64,000 nt of DNA from Alicyclobacillus contaminans DSM 17975 (GCF_000429525.1 NZ_AUCA01000012.1:1-64000); one strand, 5' to 3'. Shown: positions 47,263-56,356, counted from the first letter of the stretch. Numbers and translations: made by a program. Notes: generated by a model from the sequence alone, not told the origin.

Positions 47263-48006
47263 TCAGGCTGTGTTGCCGCCCGCATCCGGCTGTTTTTGAC
47301 GCCTTCTCTGCACCAGGGCGGACAGTAGAATGCTCAATTCGTACAGAAAGATCATCGGCAGCACGACGCTCAAATGAGACACCAATTCCGGAGGGCTGAT
47401 GAGCACGCCAATCAGGACGCAGACAAAGTACGCGTACCGCCGCATCTTACGTAGAAAGCGCGGTGTCACCAAGCCAATCCGAGTGAGAAACACCACCACC
47501 AGCGGCAGTTCGAACACCAATGCCAGCGGCAGGCAGATACTTGTTAAAAATCCAAAGTACGATCCGGCCCGCAGCATAACCGTGAAGCGTTCCTGAGCCA
47601 GGTGCAGCAGAAAGTGCAGGACTGCCGGAAAGACCACGAACCACGAAAAACAAAGCCCCAAGCCGAACATCAGCAGCGCCGCGGGCAACAGCCGCAGCGT
47701 GTAGCGCTGCTCCGTCGGCGTCAGGCCCGGTTTCACAAATCGCCAGATCTGATACAGCGCAAACGGCAGCGTCAACCCCGCGCTGACCAAGCCGGCCATG
47801 CTCATGTAGACCATGACCACTTCACCCGGCGACGTGACCATCAAACGGTAGCCTTCGCGGGTGAGCGGTTCCACGAGATACCCATAAATCCGGGAAACAA
47901 ACACAAAGCAACCAATCAACAGAACGACGAACACCACGCAAATGGAGATGAGCCGTTTGCGCAGGTCGTTCAGGTGTTCAACGAAAGTCATCTGAGCTGG
48001 AGTCAT
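47263..48006 (-). CDS. tatC: Sec-independent protein translocase TatC
   Basis: Six-segment receptor of the twin-arginine export system. The 247 residues start MTPAQMTFVEHLNDLRKRLI, with the conserved Glu-His-Leu that contacts the twin-arginine signal peptide. Further motifs are PFALYQIWRFVKPGLTPTEQ and the periplasmic-loop Pro and Phe region VFPAVLHFLLHL. ATG at 48006. It is the last gene of the overlapping PAP2-to-tatC operon, 47 bases after tatA; groESL begins with its own promoter downstream. Confidence 0.95.
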   Translation of the reverse strand: MTPAQMTFVEHLNDLRKRLISICVVFVVLLIGCFVFVSRIYGYLVEPLTREGYRLMVTSPGEVVMVYMSMAGLVSAGLTLPFALYQIWRFVKPGLTPTEQRYTLRLLPAALLMFGLGLCFSWFVVFPAVLHFLLHLAQERFTVMLRAGSYFGFLTSICLPLALVFELPLVVVFLTRIGLVTPRFLRKMRRYAYFVCVLIGVLISPPELVSHLSVVLPMIFLYELSILLSALVQRRRQKQPDAGGNTA

Positions 48007-48053
48007 CGATTGCCTCCCGCCGCCTCGGAAGTCCGATGCGAAGATGTCGCGCC

Positions 48054-48332
48054 TCAGTCCGTGCGATGCGACTCGCGTAGATCGGCATCCCGTTTGGATT
48101 CGCTGTTCAGTTCAATCGGCTCCACCGTCGCGCGCTGGTTCTGCTGCGCACCGGCCGATCCGTTCCCTCGGCCCGCATCCTGATCATCCATGATCCCTTT
48201 CGTGGCGTCCTTGAATTCCCGCAATCCTTTTCCGAACGCCCGCCCAATCTCCGGCAGCTTGCTCGGGCCGAAGACCAACAGCAGGGCGATGAGTATCAAA
48301 ATCAATCCCGGAATCCCAATGTTACCCAACAT
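48054..48332 (-). CDS. tatA: Sec-independent protein translocase TatA
   Basis: Pore-forming subunit of Tat export. The 92 residues have one N-terminal membrane segment [20 protein letters not shown] followed by the hinge and amphipathic helix [20 protein letters not shown], the family signature. The rest is a polar tail. ATG at 48332 follows GGGAGGG by eight bases and lies inside the end of mobB (11-base overlap). Only one TatA-type gene is present, so it may be the minimal TatA-TatC system common in Bacilli. Confidence 0.94.
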   Translation of the reverse strand: MLGNIGIPGLILILIALLLVFGPSKLPEIGRAFGKGLREFKDATKGIMDDQDAGRGNGSAGAQQNQRATVEPIELNSESKRDADLRESHRTD

Positions 48333-48966
48333 TCGGACATCCCTCCCACAGGTCGCGGCACAACCGCACCGCATCGCCCTCATCATACACTGGCCACCCG
48401 TGGGCGGCAAGGCGGCGGGTGTCTTCGTCCAGTTCCGCCGACAACAGCACCGCACGCACATGCGTCAGCGCGGCCTCTGTCAACCACGCCAAATCCGAGG
48501 GTCGCCGGATGGGCACCAGTTTCGGCAGCGCACTCCGTTTGAACCCTTCCACCACCAGCACGTCGAGCGGTTGCCCGAGGGCGGTCGCCGCCGCCAACAT
48601 GCGGGCGCACAGCCGCTCCACCGACTCCGAATCGCCATCCTGATGATGATGCAGAAGCACATGCCCGCCACCGGCAACCATGGTCCACTGCGCCCCCGCT
48701 TCCGCGTACCGGACGGTGTCGCTGCCCGGCTTCTCCCATACGGTTCCTTCGTCCACGTGTCCATCGTGCTTGAGCACTCCCACACGCTTCCCGTCCTGCC
48801 GCCAAATGCGACAGAGCCGCTCCACCCAGGTGGTCTTGCCTGCATTCTGCGGCCCCACCACCGAGACAATCCGCGGGCCACCGCAGACATGGGCCAGCGC
48901 ATCGCCGCGCTGTCCACCGTCGGTCACCGACGGTCCGTCACTCCCGACGATGCCCCAATTATTCAT
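48322..48966 (-). CDS. mobB: molybdopterin-guanine dinucleotide biosynthesis adaptor MobB
   Basis: GTP-binding helper of the MobA step that adds GMP to molybdopterin. The 214 residues carry the P-loop [20 protein letters not shown], then [20 protein letters not shown] with the conserved KHD/H and DT region, and [20 protein letters not shown]. About 30 residues before the P-loop make it longer than usual. ATG at 48966 overlaps the preceding gene's end and follows GGAGGG by seven bases. It is in one operon with mobA and the Tat genes. Confidence 0.93.
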   Translation of the reverse strand: MNNWGIVGSDGPSVTDGGQRGDALAHVCGGPRIVSVVGPQNAGKTTWVERLCRIWRQDGKRVGVLKHDGHVDEGTVWEKPGSDTVRYAEAGAQWTMVAGGGHVLLHHHQDGDSESVERLCARMLAAATALGQPLDVLVVEGFKRSALPKLVPIRRPSDLAWLTEAALTHVRAVLLSAELDEDTRRLAAHGWPVYDEGDAVRLCRDLWEGCPNVG

Positions 48967-49939
48967 TCAACCACCCTCCCGCGCCAAGGCGGGCAATGTC
49001 GTCCTTCGTCAGGCGCACACCGGCGAGGACGCGCGGAAGCAGGACGTCGAAGGACGTCACGGGATCGTGGATGACAGCTCCCGGCAGTCCGAAGATGGCA
49101 GTTCCCCCCGCATACGCGAGCATCAGCATGCTTCCGGGAAGGATGGGTGTGCCGTACGAGATCACCGTGTCTGCGGCCGCGCCGATGGCGGCGGGCGAGC
49201 GGTCGTCCGGATCGACCGACATACCGCCGGTCACGCACACCAACTGGGCGCCATCACTGCACGCCCGGCGAATCTCCGTCAGGATGGCGTCGACATCGTC
49301 CCCCGGAAACACCTGGCGCATCACCTCCACGCCGAACGCGCCAAGTTTCTCGCGCAGCACCGGACCGGCCCGGTCCTCAATGCGCCCGCTCTGGATCTCG
49401 CTGCCGGTGGTCACCACCACCGCCCGCCGAACGACCCACGGCAGCACCTCGAGGACGGGCTGCCCTGTGGCGATGGCGCAGACGCGCTCCACCTTTTCCC
49501 GTTCAATCACCAGCGGAATGGGGCGGATGGCGGCCACCGACTGCCCGCGCGATGCGGACACATTCGGCTTCCGCGTGGAAAGGGCAATCCCGTCAATCCG
49601 ATTGATGGCGTACACGCGCTCCTCATCCACCCGCAGGAGCCCATCGCGGGCGGCTTTCAACACCACTTTGCCCTCGTGCACGTCGGTGGCGGTCAGTCCG
49701 TCGCCGGCCACCGCAGCGGCCATCCGCACGGCCGCCTCGTCCTCGTGCAATTCGTCGGCGCTAAGCTCCATCACGTAGATGTGGCGCTTCCCCATGTCCA
49801 ACAGCACGGGAATGTCCTCGGGTTGTATCACATGCCCTTTCGCAAAGGCGCGACCCTTGAACTGTCCCGGTATAATCCGCGTCAAATCATGCGCCAGCGC
49901 CAGTCCCACCGCTTCTTCCACAGGCACCTCCCGAAGCAC
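48959..49939 (-). CDS. molybdopterin-binding protein (MoeA/MogA-like domain)
   Basis: A 326-residue protein with the C-terminal molybdopterin-binding (MoCF) domain: VVVTTGSEIQSGRIEDRAGP, QLVCVTGGMSVDPDDRSPAA and FGLPGAVIHDPVTSFDVLLP. The N-terminal half (EVPVEEAVGLALAHDLTRII, GQFKGRAFAKGHVIQPEDIP) resembles MoeA domain I-type sequence but the protein is shorter than true MoeA (about 400). Its pattern fits a molybdopterin-binding family often found beside mobA and molybdenum hydroxylase genes. It may insert molybdenum or pass the cofactor on. The start is GTG 49939 after GGAGGG; it overlaps mobA by 53 bases. Confidence 0.85.
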   Translation of the reverse strand: MLREVPVEEAVGLALAHDLTRIIPGQFKGRAFAKGHVIQPEDIPVLLDMGKRHIYVMELSADELHEDEAAVRMAAAVAGDGLTATDVHEGKVVLKAARDGLLRVDEERVYAINRIDGIALSTRKPNVSASRGQSVAAIRPIPLVIEREKVERVCAIATGQPVLEVLPWVVRRAVVVTTGSEIQSGRIEDRAGPVLREKLGAFGVEVMRQVFPGDDVDAILTEIRRACSDGAQLVCVTGGMSVDPDDRSPAAIGAAADTVISYGTPILPGSMLMLAYAGGTAIFGLPGAVIHDPVTSFDVLLPRVLAGVRLTKDDIARLGAGGWLNE

Positions 49940-50555
49940 CGTCCGTTCCCTCCTTCGCGTGGTTCAGCCACGCCCGATAATCTTCCGGCGTGTGAATCGG
50001 CCGTGTCCACCACTCCGGCCAATCCGCCGTGTCCAACCGCGCGGTGCGGCACCGTTCAATGATTGGCATCAGTCGTCCGCCCGCCTCCGCAGCCCCCGCC
50101 TCCAGCAGCGCACCGACGCGCGCCCGATAAATCGCGAGCAACGGCTGCGGGCGCCCTTCCCGGACGGTGAGCACGCCGTCGACATCCGCCGACTCTGCGG
50201 CCAGCGCGTCCACCAGCCGCCGCAGCGCGGGCTCCGCCAACCCGGGAAGATCTCCGGCCACCACCAGACAGGCACTGTCCGCGTCGCACGGAAGCTGCGG
50301 CCAGGCATGCGCCAGGGCGCGCAACGGCCCCTGGTACGCCGCCACATCCTCAATGATCCGCACACCTGCGGGAACCCGCGCCTGTGCCGCACCGCATCCG
50401 GTCAGCAGGTAGGTCTCTGCGGCGACCGCAGACACCACGCGCACCACGTGGTGCAAAACCGTTTCATCAGCACCGTCCTCGACAGGCAACCGCAGCTTGT
50501 CCACGCCCATTCGCCGACTGCGTCCACCAGCCAAGATCACGCCCAGGGTGCGCAT
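49887..50555 (-). CDS. mobA: molybdenum cofactor guanylyltransferase MobA
   Basis: Adds GMP from GTP to molybdopterin. The 222 residues have the nucleotidyltransferase start VILAGGRSRRMGVDKLRLPV, the metal-binding CLVVAGDLPGLAEPALRRLV (with G-D-x-P) and GVLTVREGRPQPLLAIYRAR. The tail after HTPEDYRAWLNHA is Gly/Ala-rich and lies in the overlap with the next gene. Related cytidylyltransferases (MocA) share this fold, so CTP use cannot be fully excluded, but mobB in the same operon favours MobA. ATG at 50555 overlaps the cyclo-ligase by 19 bases. Confidence 0.9.
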   Translation of the reverse strand: MRTLGVILAGGRSRRMGVDKLRLPVEDGADETVLHHVVRVVSAVAAETYLLTGCGAAQARVPAGVRIIEDVAAYQGPLRALAHAWPQLPCDADSACLVVAGDLPGLAEPALRRLVDALAAESADVDGVLTVREGRPQPLLAIYRARVGALLEAGAAEAGGRLMPIIERCRTARLDTADWPEWWTRPIHTPEDYRAWLNHAKEGTDGASGGACGRSGGTGAGA

Positions 50556-51199
50556 GGGTACACCCTCCTTTCCGTCACCACCACGTGCATCCGGACATCG
50601 TGCACGCCGATGGGCAGCGACTCAGCCAACTGGGCTTCGTATGCCACTCCCACGCGAAGGACCGACTGCGGGAGACGCGCAAACAGCCTGTCGTAATAAC
50701 CGCCACCGTACCCCAGTCGGCCTCCGTCCACGGTGAAGGCGACGCCGGGTACAATCACGGCGACGAGCGAATGCATGGGGAGCTCCGGCGCAGCCGGCGA
50801 CGGTTCGGGAATCCGGTACGGACCCATCTCCCACGCGGTGTTGTCGGTGACCATCCGGAACATCAACTGCCCCTCGCCCACTATGACCGGGAACCCCGCT
50901 GTCCAGCCGCTATGCCGAAGCACAGGCGCCAGACCGCGCACATCCACCTCGCCGCGCACCGGCCAGTACAGGCCAATCCCGCCCCGCGAAGCGGCGCCTC
51001 GCTCCACGGACGGTGATGCCGACTGGCCGCTGGCCACCATTTGCGCCAGCACATCGGACACGCTGGCGACAATGCGACGGCTGGCGTCCTGTCGAACCGC
51101 TTCCGGCAACCGCTGCCGTCGTTGCAAAAAGTGCGCTCTCGCCCTTTGTTTTTGTTCGGCCACTCCGTCGGCCATCCGTTCAGTCCATTCGTCAGTCAC
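50537..51199 (-). CDS. 5-formyltetrahydrofolate cyclo-ligase
   Basis: Converts 5-formyl-THF to 5,10-methenyl-THF with ATP, returning folate to the one-carbon pool that also feeds purine synthesis. The 220 residues have the family ATP-binding N-terminal helix (KQRARAHFLQRRQRL), IGLYWPVRGEVDVRGLAPVL and the signature VPGVAFTVDGGRLGYGGGYY DRLFARL. GTG at 51199 overlaps the phosphatase stop, with GAGG six bases upstream; a start 12 codons earlier lies within that gene. The position in a Mo-cofactor operon is probably just convenience. Confidence 0.93.
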   Translation of the reverse strand: MTDEWTERMADGVAEQKQRARAHFLQRRQRLPEAVRQDASRRIVASVSDVLAQMVASGQSASPSVERGAASRGGIGLYWPVRGEVDVRGLAPVLRHSGWTAGFPVIVGEGQLMFRMVTDNTAWEMGPYRIPEPSPAAPELPMHSLVAVIVPGVAFTVDGGRLGYGGGYYDRLFARLPQSVLRVGVAYEAQLAESLPIGVHDVRMHVVVTERRVYPCAPWA

Positions 51200-52094
51200 G
51201 CGTCGCCTCGCTCCGATACAAACCGCAGCGCACAAACAGGTAAGGAGCCCCGAGCGTTCCCCACAGCCCCATCAAAACGCCCTGGATCTCATACCACATC
51301 GTATCCTGCGGCCACTTTACCACCCATTTTAGCGCAATCAGCCCAGCCACACCGATCATTCCGGCGCATACCCGCTTCCAGATTTCCGGTTGGATCTCGG
51401 AACGCAGATACTTTCCTTCCAGCACCGCCCCCACGCCCAATCCCAGCAGCACGGCCGCGTATTCCGCTGAGAGATTGCCTCGATGCGCCAGCAGCAGGAT
51501 CGCCGGGATGAGAATGGCCATGGTCATCCGGATCCCAAACGCAAACGCCCGATATGTCCACCACTTGCCAATCCACCAACCGGCCAGCCCGAACACCAGT
51601 CCGAGCCCCCACCCCGCGAGCACGTCCGCGGGCCAGTGCAGGCCGAGGTAGAGCCGGGATAGCCCAATCGCGGCCACCAGCAGCGCGGCCAGTGCCCAAA
51701 ACCACCGCCGCCGAACCCATTTGCCGAGCACTACGAAGAACGTCATCGGTCCCTGCGCGTGGCCGCTCGGCATGGAGTACACTCCGTTTGCCGTTTGCGT
51801 GTACAGCGACCGAATCCCCGGTACACCAATCGGTCTGGCCACACCCACGGCGTACTTCAACCATTCGTTGCTGTACATGCTTGCCAAGAACACGTAGGCG
51901 AGGCGCAGCCCGACGGTCCGGTGGATGCACCAGAACACCACCGGCAGCGCGAACAGATAAAATTTCTCCACCCCCGCCTGCGATATCCACTTCGCCGCTT
52001 CATCCAACTGCGGTGTGGCGTGGGACTGAATCCACAGCAGCAGATTGTATTGCCAAAGATAGCCGTCCGGCAGCGGAAAATCCGGTGCGTACAC
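51192..52094 (-). CDS. PAP2-family membrane phosphatase
   Basis: A 300-residue membrane protein with about eight hydrophobic segments. The PAP2 signature is present in order: KYAVGVARPIGVPG (K...RP), YSMPSGHAQGPMTFFVV (PSGH) and SRLYLGLHWPADVLAGWGLG (SR...H...D). Likely substrates are lipid pyrophosphates such as phosphatidic acid or undecaprenyl pyrophosphate (family knowledge). The C-terminal third is a further membrane part that is not needed for the core. The start is taken as GTG 52094 after GGGGGGCAAGG; a longer frame to 52253 is unlikely because it has no site. First gene of the operon that runs to tatC. Confidence 0.88.
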   Translation of the reverse strand: MYAPDFPLPDGYLWQYNLLLWIQSHATPQLDEAAKWISQAGVEKFYLFALPVVFWCIHRTVGLRLAYVFLASMYSNEWLKYAVGVARPIGVPGIRSLYTQTANGVYSMPSGHAQGPMTFFVVLGKWVRRRWFWALAALLVAAIGLSRLYLGLHWPADVLAGWGLGLVFGLAGWWIGKWWTYRAFAFGIRMTMAILIPAILLLAHRGNLSAEYAAVLLGLGVGAVLEGKYLRSEIQPEIWKRVCAGMIGVAGLIALKWVVKWPQDTMWYEIQGVLMGLWGTLGAPYLFVRCGLYRSEATRD

Positions 52095-52249
52095 GAGCCT
52101 TGCCCCCCGTCCCAAGGGACGCCTTGGCGCACGGTGCGCCGAAGGACGCCCATCGATGTCCAACCTGTTAGAGTCTATGAGACAAGGGAGACAAGGTATG
52201 AATGATTTCCGAATGCCACCATCGCGCGGCGGGACAATGGACACTGCGG

Positions 52250-53782
52250 TCACAGAGCCTGTCCGCCCAGTCGCGGCAAAGACACCGTCACCGTGGTTCC
52301 CCGCCCCACCTGACTTTCAATGTCAATTCTGCCACCGTGCGCCTCGGCGATGCGATAGCTGACCATCAGCCCGAGCCCCGTTCCCCGTTCCTTCGTTGTG
52401 AAAAACGGCTCTCCAAGGTGCGGGAGCCGCTCGTCCGGAATGCCCGTGCCCTCGTCGATAATCTGCACCACCACCCAGTCCGCTGCTTCCGTAACGACAA
52501 TCTGGATGACGCCTCCGTTCGGCATCGCCTGCACCGCGTTGCGTAAAATGTTGCAAAACATCTGACTGAGTTGCCCTGGCGAACACTTCACCCACGGCGA
52601 TTCGCTCGGTGCCCGCATTTCCATCCGCACGCCTCCGGCCGCCGCTTCCGGTTCCGTTTCCTGCATCGCCCGTTCCAAGATGTCCACCATGCGCTGTGCG
52701 CGGCCCTCCGCCCCCGCAGGCTTGGCCAACAGCACCAAATCGTTCACAATGCGCTCAATCTGCGTCAGCTCATCCAACATAATCCGGAGAAACGATTGCT
52801 TGTCGGGATTGACGCTCCCTTGCAGAAGCTGCGTGAATCCTTTGAGCGTGGTCAATGGATTTCGGATCTCATGGGCAATCCCAGCCGCCAAGTGGCCGAG
52901 CGCCGCCAAACGCTCGGATTTTCGCAACTGTTCCTCCGCTGTCCGCAGGCGTAGTTCCGCTAGTTTTCGTTCCGTGACGTCCTGCACCGTTCCGAACATG
53001 CGAAGGAGGCGGCCTGCGACGTCTCGATCGAGATCTCCCAAGGCCTGGATGTGACGAATGGAGCCGTCCGGCAGAAGGATGCGGAACTGGGTGTCAAACG
53101 GCCTGAATCCCTCCATTCCAGCTCGCATCAAACGGCTGACGTAATCCCTGTCCTCCGGGTGGATGGTGCTCAAGTACGCCTCCATCGTGCCCACGAACTG
53201 TCCCGGTGGAAGCCCCCAGATGGCGTACATTTCGTCGGACCAATAGAGGGACTGTTGCTGCGCGTCCCATTCCCAATACCCAATTTTTGCAATCCGCTGG
53301 GCATGACTCAGCTTGTCCCGACTGCGGCGAAGAGCCATCTCCAGTTCCCGACGCTCGGTCACATCCCGCGCAAAACTAATCACCCATTGAACCGCACCCG
53401 AGCCGTCTCGCACGGCGCAGAATCGCACCTCGAACCAGCCGTAGCCGCCCCCTTTCCGGCGCAGCCGACAAGTGAAACTCCCTTGGTCTTTCCCTTCCAT
53501 AATCTGTTGACGCACCTGTTCCCAGTGACTCACATCCTCCGGGTGGTACCAATCATCCCGTGTGCGCCCAACCAATTCGGAAGGCAGGTAACCGAGCGCC
53601 GTTTGAACGGAGGGCGTCAAGTACACGAATGTTCCATCCAGCTTGGAGACGGTGATGATGTCTTGGGAGTGTTCGAGAATGACGGGATACAGCGCGGTCA
53701 CGTCGCCATGCCCCCAGGCGTTGTTATCCGAAAATCCATCCTGTGGTTCATGCTGTCCGTGATGAGTTGTGGAGTTTCCCAT
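52250..53782 (-). CDS. PAS-domain sensor histidine kinase (sporulation-kinase-like, orphan)
   Basis: A 510-residue soluble kinase without membrane segments. Two PAS domains (about 35-155, VILEHSQDIITVSKLDGTFV; about 165-290, AQRIAKIGYWEWDAQQQSLY) each end in a PAC motif. Then HisKA, AAGIAHEIRNPLTTLKGFTQ with the phospho-accepting His, and the HATPase with NILRNAVQAMPNGG (N box), IIDEGTGIPDERL (G1) and TTKERGTGLGLMVSYRIAEA (F/G2). The HisKA sequence is of the KinA/KinE type that feeds Spo0F; no response regulator is adjacent. Start uncertain: ATG 53782 (after GAGGG) is preferred over TTG/ATG near 53827. Confidence 0.9.
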   Translation of the reverse strand: MGNSTTHHGQHEPQDGFSDNNAWGHGDVTALYPVILEHSQDIITVSKLDGTFVYLTPSVQTALGYLPSELVGRTRDDWYHPEDVSHWEQVRQQIMEGKDQGSFTCRLRRKGGGYGWFEVRFCAVRDGSGAVQWVISFARDVTERRELEMALRRSRDKLSHAQRIAKIGYWEWDAQQQSLYWSDEMYAIWGLPPGQFVGTMEAYLSTIHPEDRDYVSRLMRAGMEGFRPFDTQFRILLPDGSIRHIQALGDLDRDVAGRLLRMFGTVQDVTERKLAELRLRTAEEQLRKSERLAALGHLAAGIAHEIRNPLTTLKGFTQLLQGSVNPDKQSFLRIMLDELTQIERIVNDLVLLAKPAGAEGRAQRMVDILERAMQETEPEAAAGGVRMEMRAPSESPWVKCSPGQLSQMFCNILRNAVQAMPNGGVIQIVVTEAADWVVVQIIDEGTGIPDERLPHLGEPFFTTKERGTGLGLMVSYRIAEAHGGRIDIESQVGRGTTVTVSLPRLGGQAL

Positions 53783-53966
53783 TTCCTGCCCTCTCGCCAG
53801 TGAATGTTCAAAATCGCCGTCCATCAACTAATGCCTGTGCCATCTTACCACATGGGAGACCTCGAAGGAACGTGAAACACAGAAGGCCGTGCCCCAACAT
53901 GACGCGGGGCCACCCGGGCGGTGGCCTCTTTGGAGATTGCCCAATTCCCCCGCCTTACGGATGGCC

Positions 53967-54143
53967 CTACGGCTCGTGCAACCGCCTGACATCGACCTGC
54001 ATGACGCGGTGGTCCCGCAGCGAGTGCACGGTCGCCGACCGGGTATCCGGATTCACATCGTCAATCCATACCGAATCACCTTCCAAGACGACGTCAAACG
54101 TCTGCTGTGCCGACAAAATTTGCAACGCACGTTCCACTTCCAC
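53967..54143 (-). CDS. sspH: H-type small acid-soluble spore protein
   Basis: A 58-residue protein matching the SspH family: MEVERALQILSAQQTFDVVL, then GDSVWIDDVNPDTRSATVHS and VMQVDVRRLHEP. Compare the SspH pattern R-A-x-x-I...V-x-Y/L-x-G-x-x-V-x-I-x-x-V-D. It is the right length (59 in B. subtilis). Made in the forespore and packed into spores; the exact role is unknown. Start GTG 54143 is seven bases after GGAGGG; a longer in-frame start would place that site inside the gene. A GGCCACC/GGTGGCC hairpin lies between it and the kinase. The remaining parts of 53783-54278 hold only the next promoter. Confidence 0.85.
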   Translation of the reverse strand: MEVERALQILSAQQTFDVVLEGDSVWIDDVNPDTRSATVHSLRDHRVMQVDVRRLHEP

Positions 54144-54211
54144 GGAACATCCCTCCATCAGGATTAGGGTGTGCCACGCCCAGGGCTGCTATGCGCGGAC
54201 CGCCCGCAACC

Positions 54212-54240
54212 TTGGCGGCGGTCTCCTGGTTTTGTACACT
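54212..54240 (+). promoter_or_regulatory. promoter of the ABC-F gene
   Basis: TTGGCG (54212-54217) and TACACT (54235-54240), 17 bases apart, about 40 bases before the start codon. Confidence 0.65.
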
Positions 54241-54278
54241 GAAGCAAGAGTCACTGACGGCGATGAAGGAGATCCCTC

Positions 54279-56243
54279 ATGATATTGCTGCAAGCGAGTC
54301 ACATCCAAAAGCATTACGATATCCACGATGTCCTCCTGGACGCAGGTCTCACCATCCAAACCGGAGAGCGCGTCGCCCTGGTGGGCCCCAACGGCGCTGG
54401 CAAGTCCACGCTGTTGCGCATTCTCGTGGGCCAGGAAGAACCGTCCGCCGGGGATGTCAGTCTCGGCAAGGACGTTTCCATCGGTTACGTCGCGCAATTT
54501 GTAGCGGCCAAGCCGGGTGCCACCGTCTTTGAGTACGTGGCCGAAACGTTCGCCGACGTGTATGACATGGAGCGACGACTGCGCGCCATGGAGGCGCAGA
54601 TGGCCAATCCGCAGGTGTTTGAAGACCAGCGCCAATTTCAGGTGCTGTCGAACGCGTACGATGCCCTCCGCCAACAATTCGAAGCCAGCGACGGCTACGC
54701 GGTGGAAGCGCGCATTCGGCGGGTTCTGGACGGCCTTCGCTTTCCACCGGCCATGCACGGCAACAAGGTCGATTCCCTGAGCGGCGGCCAGAAGACCCGC
54801 CTGTCCCTGGCCCGCCTGTTGGCCTGGCAACCGGACCTCCTGGTGCTGGACGAGCCCACCAATTACCTCGATACCGATACCATCACCTGGCTGGAAAACT
54901 ATCTGCAGGCCTACGAGGGCGCCCTGTTGTTGGTATCCCACGATCGGTACTTTCTCGACAAGGTGGCGAACGTGGTCTACGAACTGGAAGGCGGAAAGAC
55001 CACCCGCTACGTCGGCAATTACAGCGCGTATGTGGAGCAGAAGGCGGCGCAGGTGGAAGCCGAACTTCGCCGCTACGAAGCCCAGCAGAAGGAAATTGCG
55101 CGCATGGAGACGTTCATTCAGAAGAACATCGCCCGCGCCACCACCACCAAGCGCGCACAGAGTCGTCGCAAAATGCTGGAGAAGTTGGAACGGTTGGAAC
55201 GGCCGAACGTGAACACGCCCCAGATGGCCCTCCGGTTCGCATGTGGAGAAGCGTCGGGCAAGGATGTGCTGGAAGTCCAAAATCTCGTCCTCGGTTATCC
55301 GGGGCGCACCCTCCCGGGACCGCTCAATCTGAAGATCACCCGGGGTCAGCGCATCGCCATCCTCGGCGCGAACGGCGTTGGCAAATCCACTTTCCTCAAA
55401 GCCCTGGTTGGCCGTGTGACACCGCTGAGCGGGGACGTCCGGTGGGGCACCCATGTGCACATTGGCTACTATGATCAGGAGCAGGCTGACCTGCACGCTG
55501 ACAAAACGGTTCTCGAAGAAATCTGGGATGCGTATCCGCAGCTGGATCGAACCACCGTCCGCACCGCCCTCGGCCGCTTCCTGTTTCGCGGGCAGGATGT
55601 GGATAAACCGGTTGCGGCGTTGAGCGGCGGCGAGCGAAGCCGTCTCTCGCTCTGCAAACTGATGCTGCAGCAAGCGAACGTCCTCGTGCTCGACGAACCG
55701 ACCAACCACCTCGATTTGGTCAGCAAGGAAGTGCTCGAAGATGCGCTCGTCGATTACGAAGGCACACTGTTGTTCGTGTCGCACGACCGCTACTTCATCG
55801 ATGCGTTGGCGACCCACGTGGTGACCCTCGACGAGCACGGATTTCACCTGTATATCGGAAATTACAGCGAGTACGCGGCAAAAGTTGCGGAAGAGCGGAA
55901 GTGGTCGCAATCCGATATGGATCACGAAGCAGCCTCCCCGTCTCATCGCCCTGACGCCGAACGCACCTCGCCGTCCAAACGCGTCGTTCGATCCGCAGAT
56001 ATCCGCAAACTTCGGGATCGCGTTGTCCGTCTGGAAGCCGACATCGCCGCCGCCGAAGCGCGACAGGTGGCGGCCGCGGAAGAATTGACCGCAGCCACCA
56101 TCGGCCAGGATACGGTACGCATGGCGGAGTTGCAGGCGGAGTTGGCGACCCTTGAGACGAACATTGCCGAGTGGATGCAGGCATGGGAAGACGCCGCCGC
56201 AAAGTTGGAGGCACTCGAGTCGGGTCAAGAGGATGTCACGTAA
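54279..56243 (+). CDS. ABC-F family ATPase
   Basis: A 654-residue cytoplasmic protein with two ABC domains and no membrane part. The first has Walker A VALVGPNGAGKSTLLRILVG, signature SLSGGQKTRLSLARLL and Walker B LLVLDEPTNYLDTDTITWLE. A charged linker (about 240-310) follows, then the second domain with Walker A AILGANGVGKSTFLKALVG, signature ALSGGERSRLSLCKLM and Walker B VLVLDEPTNHLDLVS. A coiled-coil tail (about 565-645) is of the Uup/YdiF type. ABC-F proteins act on the ribosome E site to rescue or adjust translation; some give antibiotic resistance, but nothing here shows that. AAGGAG precedes ATG 54279. Confidence 0.94.
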   Translation: MILLQASHIQKHYDIHDVLLDAGLTIQTGERVALVGPNGAGKSTLLRILVGQEEPSAGDVSLGKDVSIGYVAQFVAAKPGATVFEYVAETFADVYDMERRLRAMEAQMANPQVFEDQRQFQVLSNAYDALRQQFEASDGYAVEARIRRVLDGLRFPPAMHGNKVDSLSGGQKTRLSLARLLAWQPDLLVLDEPTNYLDTDTITWLENYLQAYEGALLLVSHDRYFLDKVANVVYELEGGKTTRYVGNYSAYVEQKAAQVEAELRRYEAQQKEIARMETFIQKNIARATTTKRAQSRRKMLEKLERLERPNVNTPQMALRFACGEASGKDVLEVQNLVLGYPGRTLPGPLNLKITRGQRIAILGANGVGKSTFLKALVGRVTPLSGDVRWGTHVHIGYYDQEQADLHADKTVLEEIWDAYPQLDRTTVRTALGRFLFRGQDVDKPVAALSGGERSRLSLCKLMLQQANVLVLDEPTNHLDLVSKEVLEDALVDYEGTLLFVSHDRYFIDALATHVVTLDEHGFHLYIGNYSEYAAKVAEERKWSQSDMDHEAASPSHRPDAERTSPSKRVVRSADIRKLRDRVVRLEADIAAAEARQVAAAEELTAATIGQDTVRMAELQAELATLETNIAEWMQAWEDAAAKLEALESGQEDVT

Positions 56244-56248
56244 TACCA

Positions 56249-56275
56249 GGCAGCCGGAAGGCTGTCTTTCTTTTT
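56249..56275 (+). terminator. terminator of the ABC-F gene
   Basis: CAGCC, GGAA, GGCTG (56251-56264) followed by TCTTTCTTTTT. Confidence 0.85.
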
Positions 56276-56356
56276 GGTAACCAGTATCGTGATGGCGCTG
56301 GTGGGGATGACAGCAGTATCCTTCAATGGTCCAAAGCGGCAACCACAGCGGCCGAC

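Noticed and set aside
53911-53936. GGCCACC/GGTGGCC hairpin read as a plus-strand terminator
   Set aside because: No plus-strand gene precedes it. On the minus strand, between sspH and the kinase, it lacks a T-run, so it was not listed separately.
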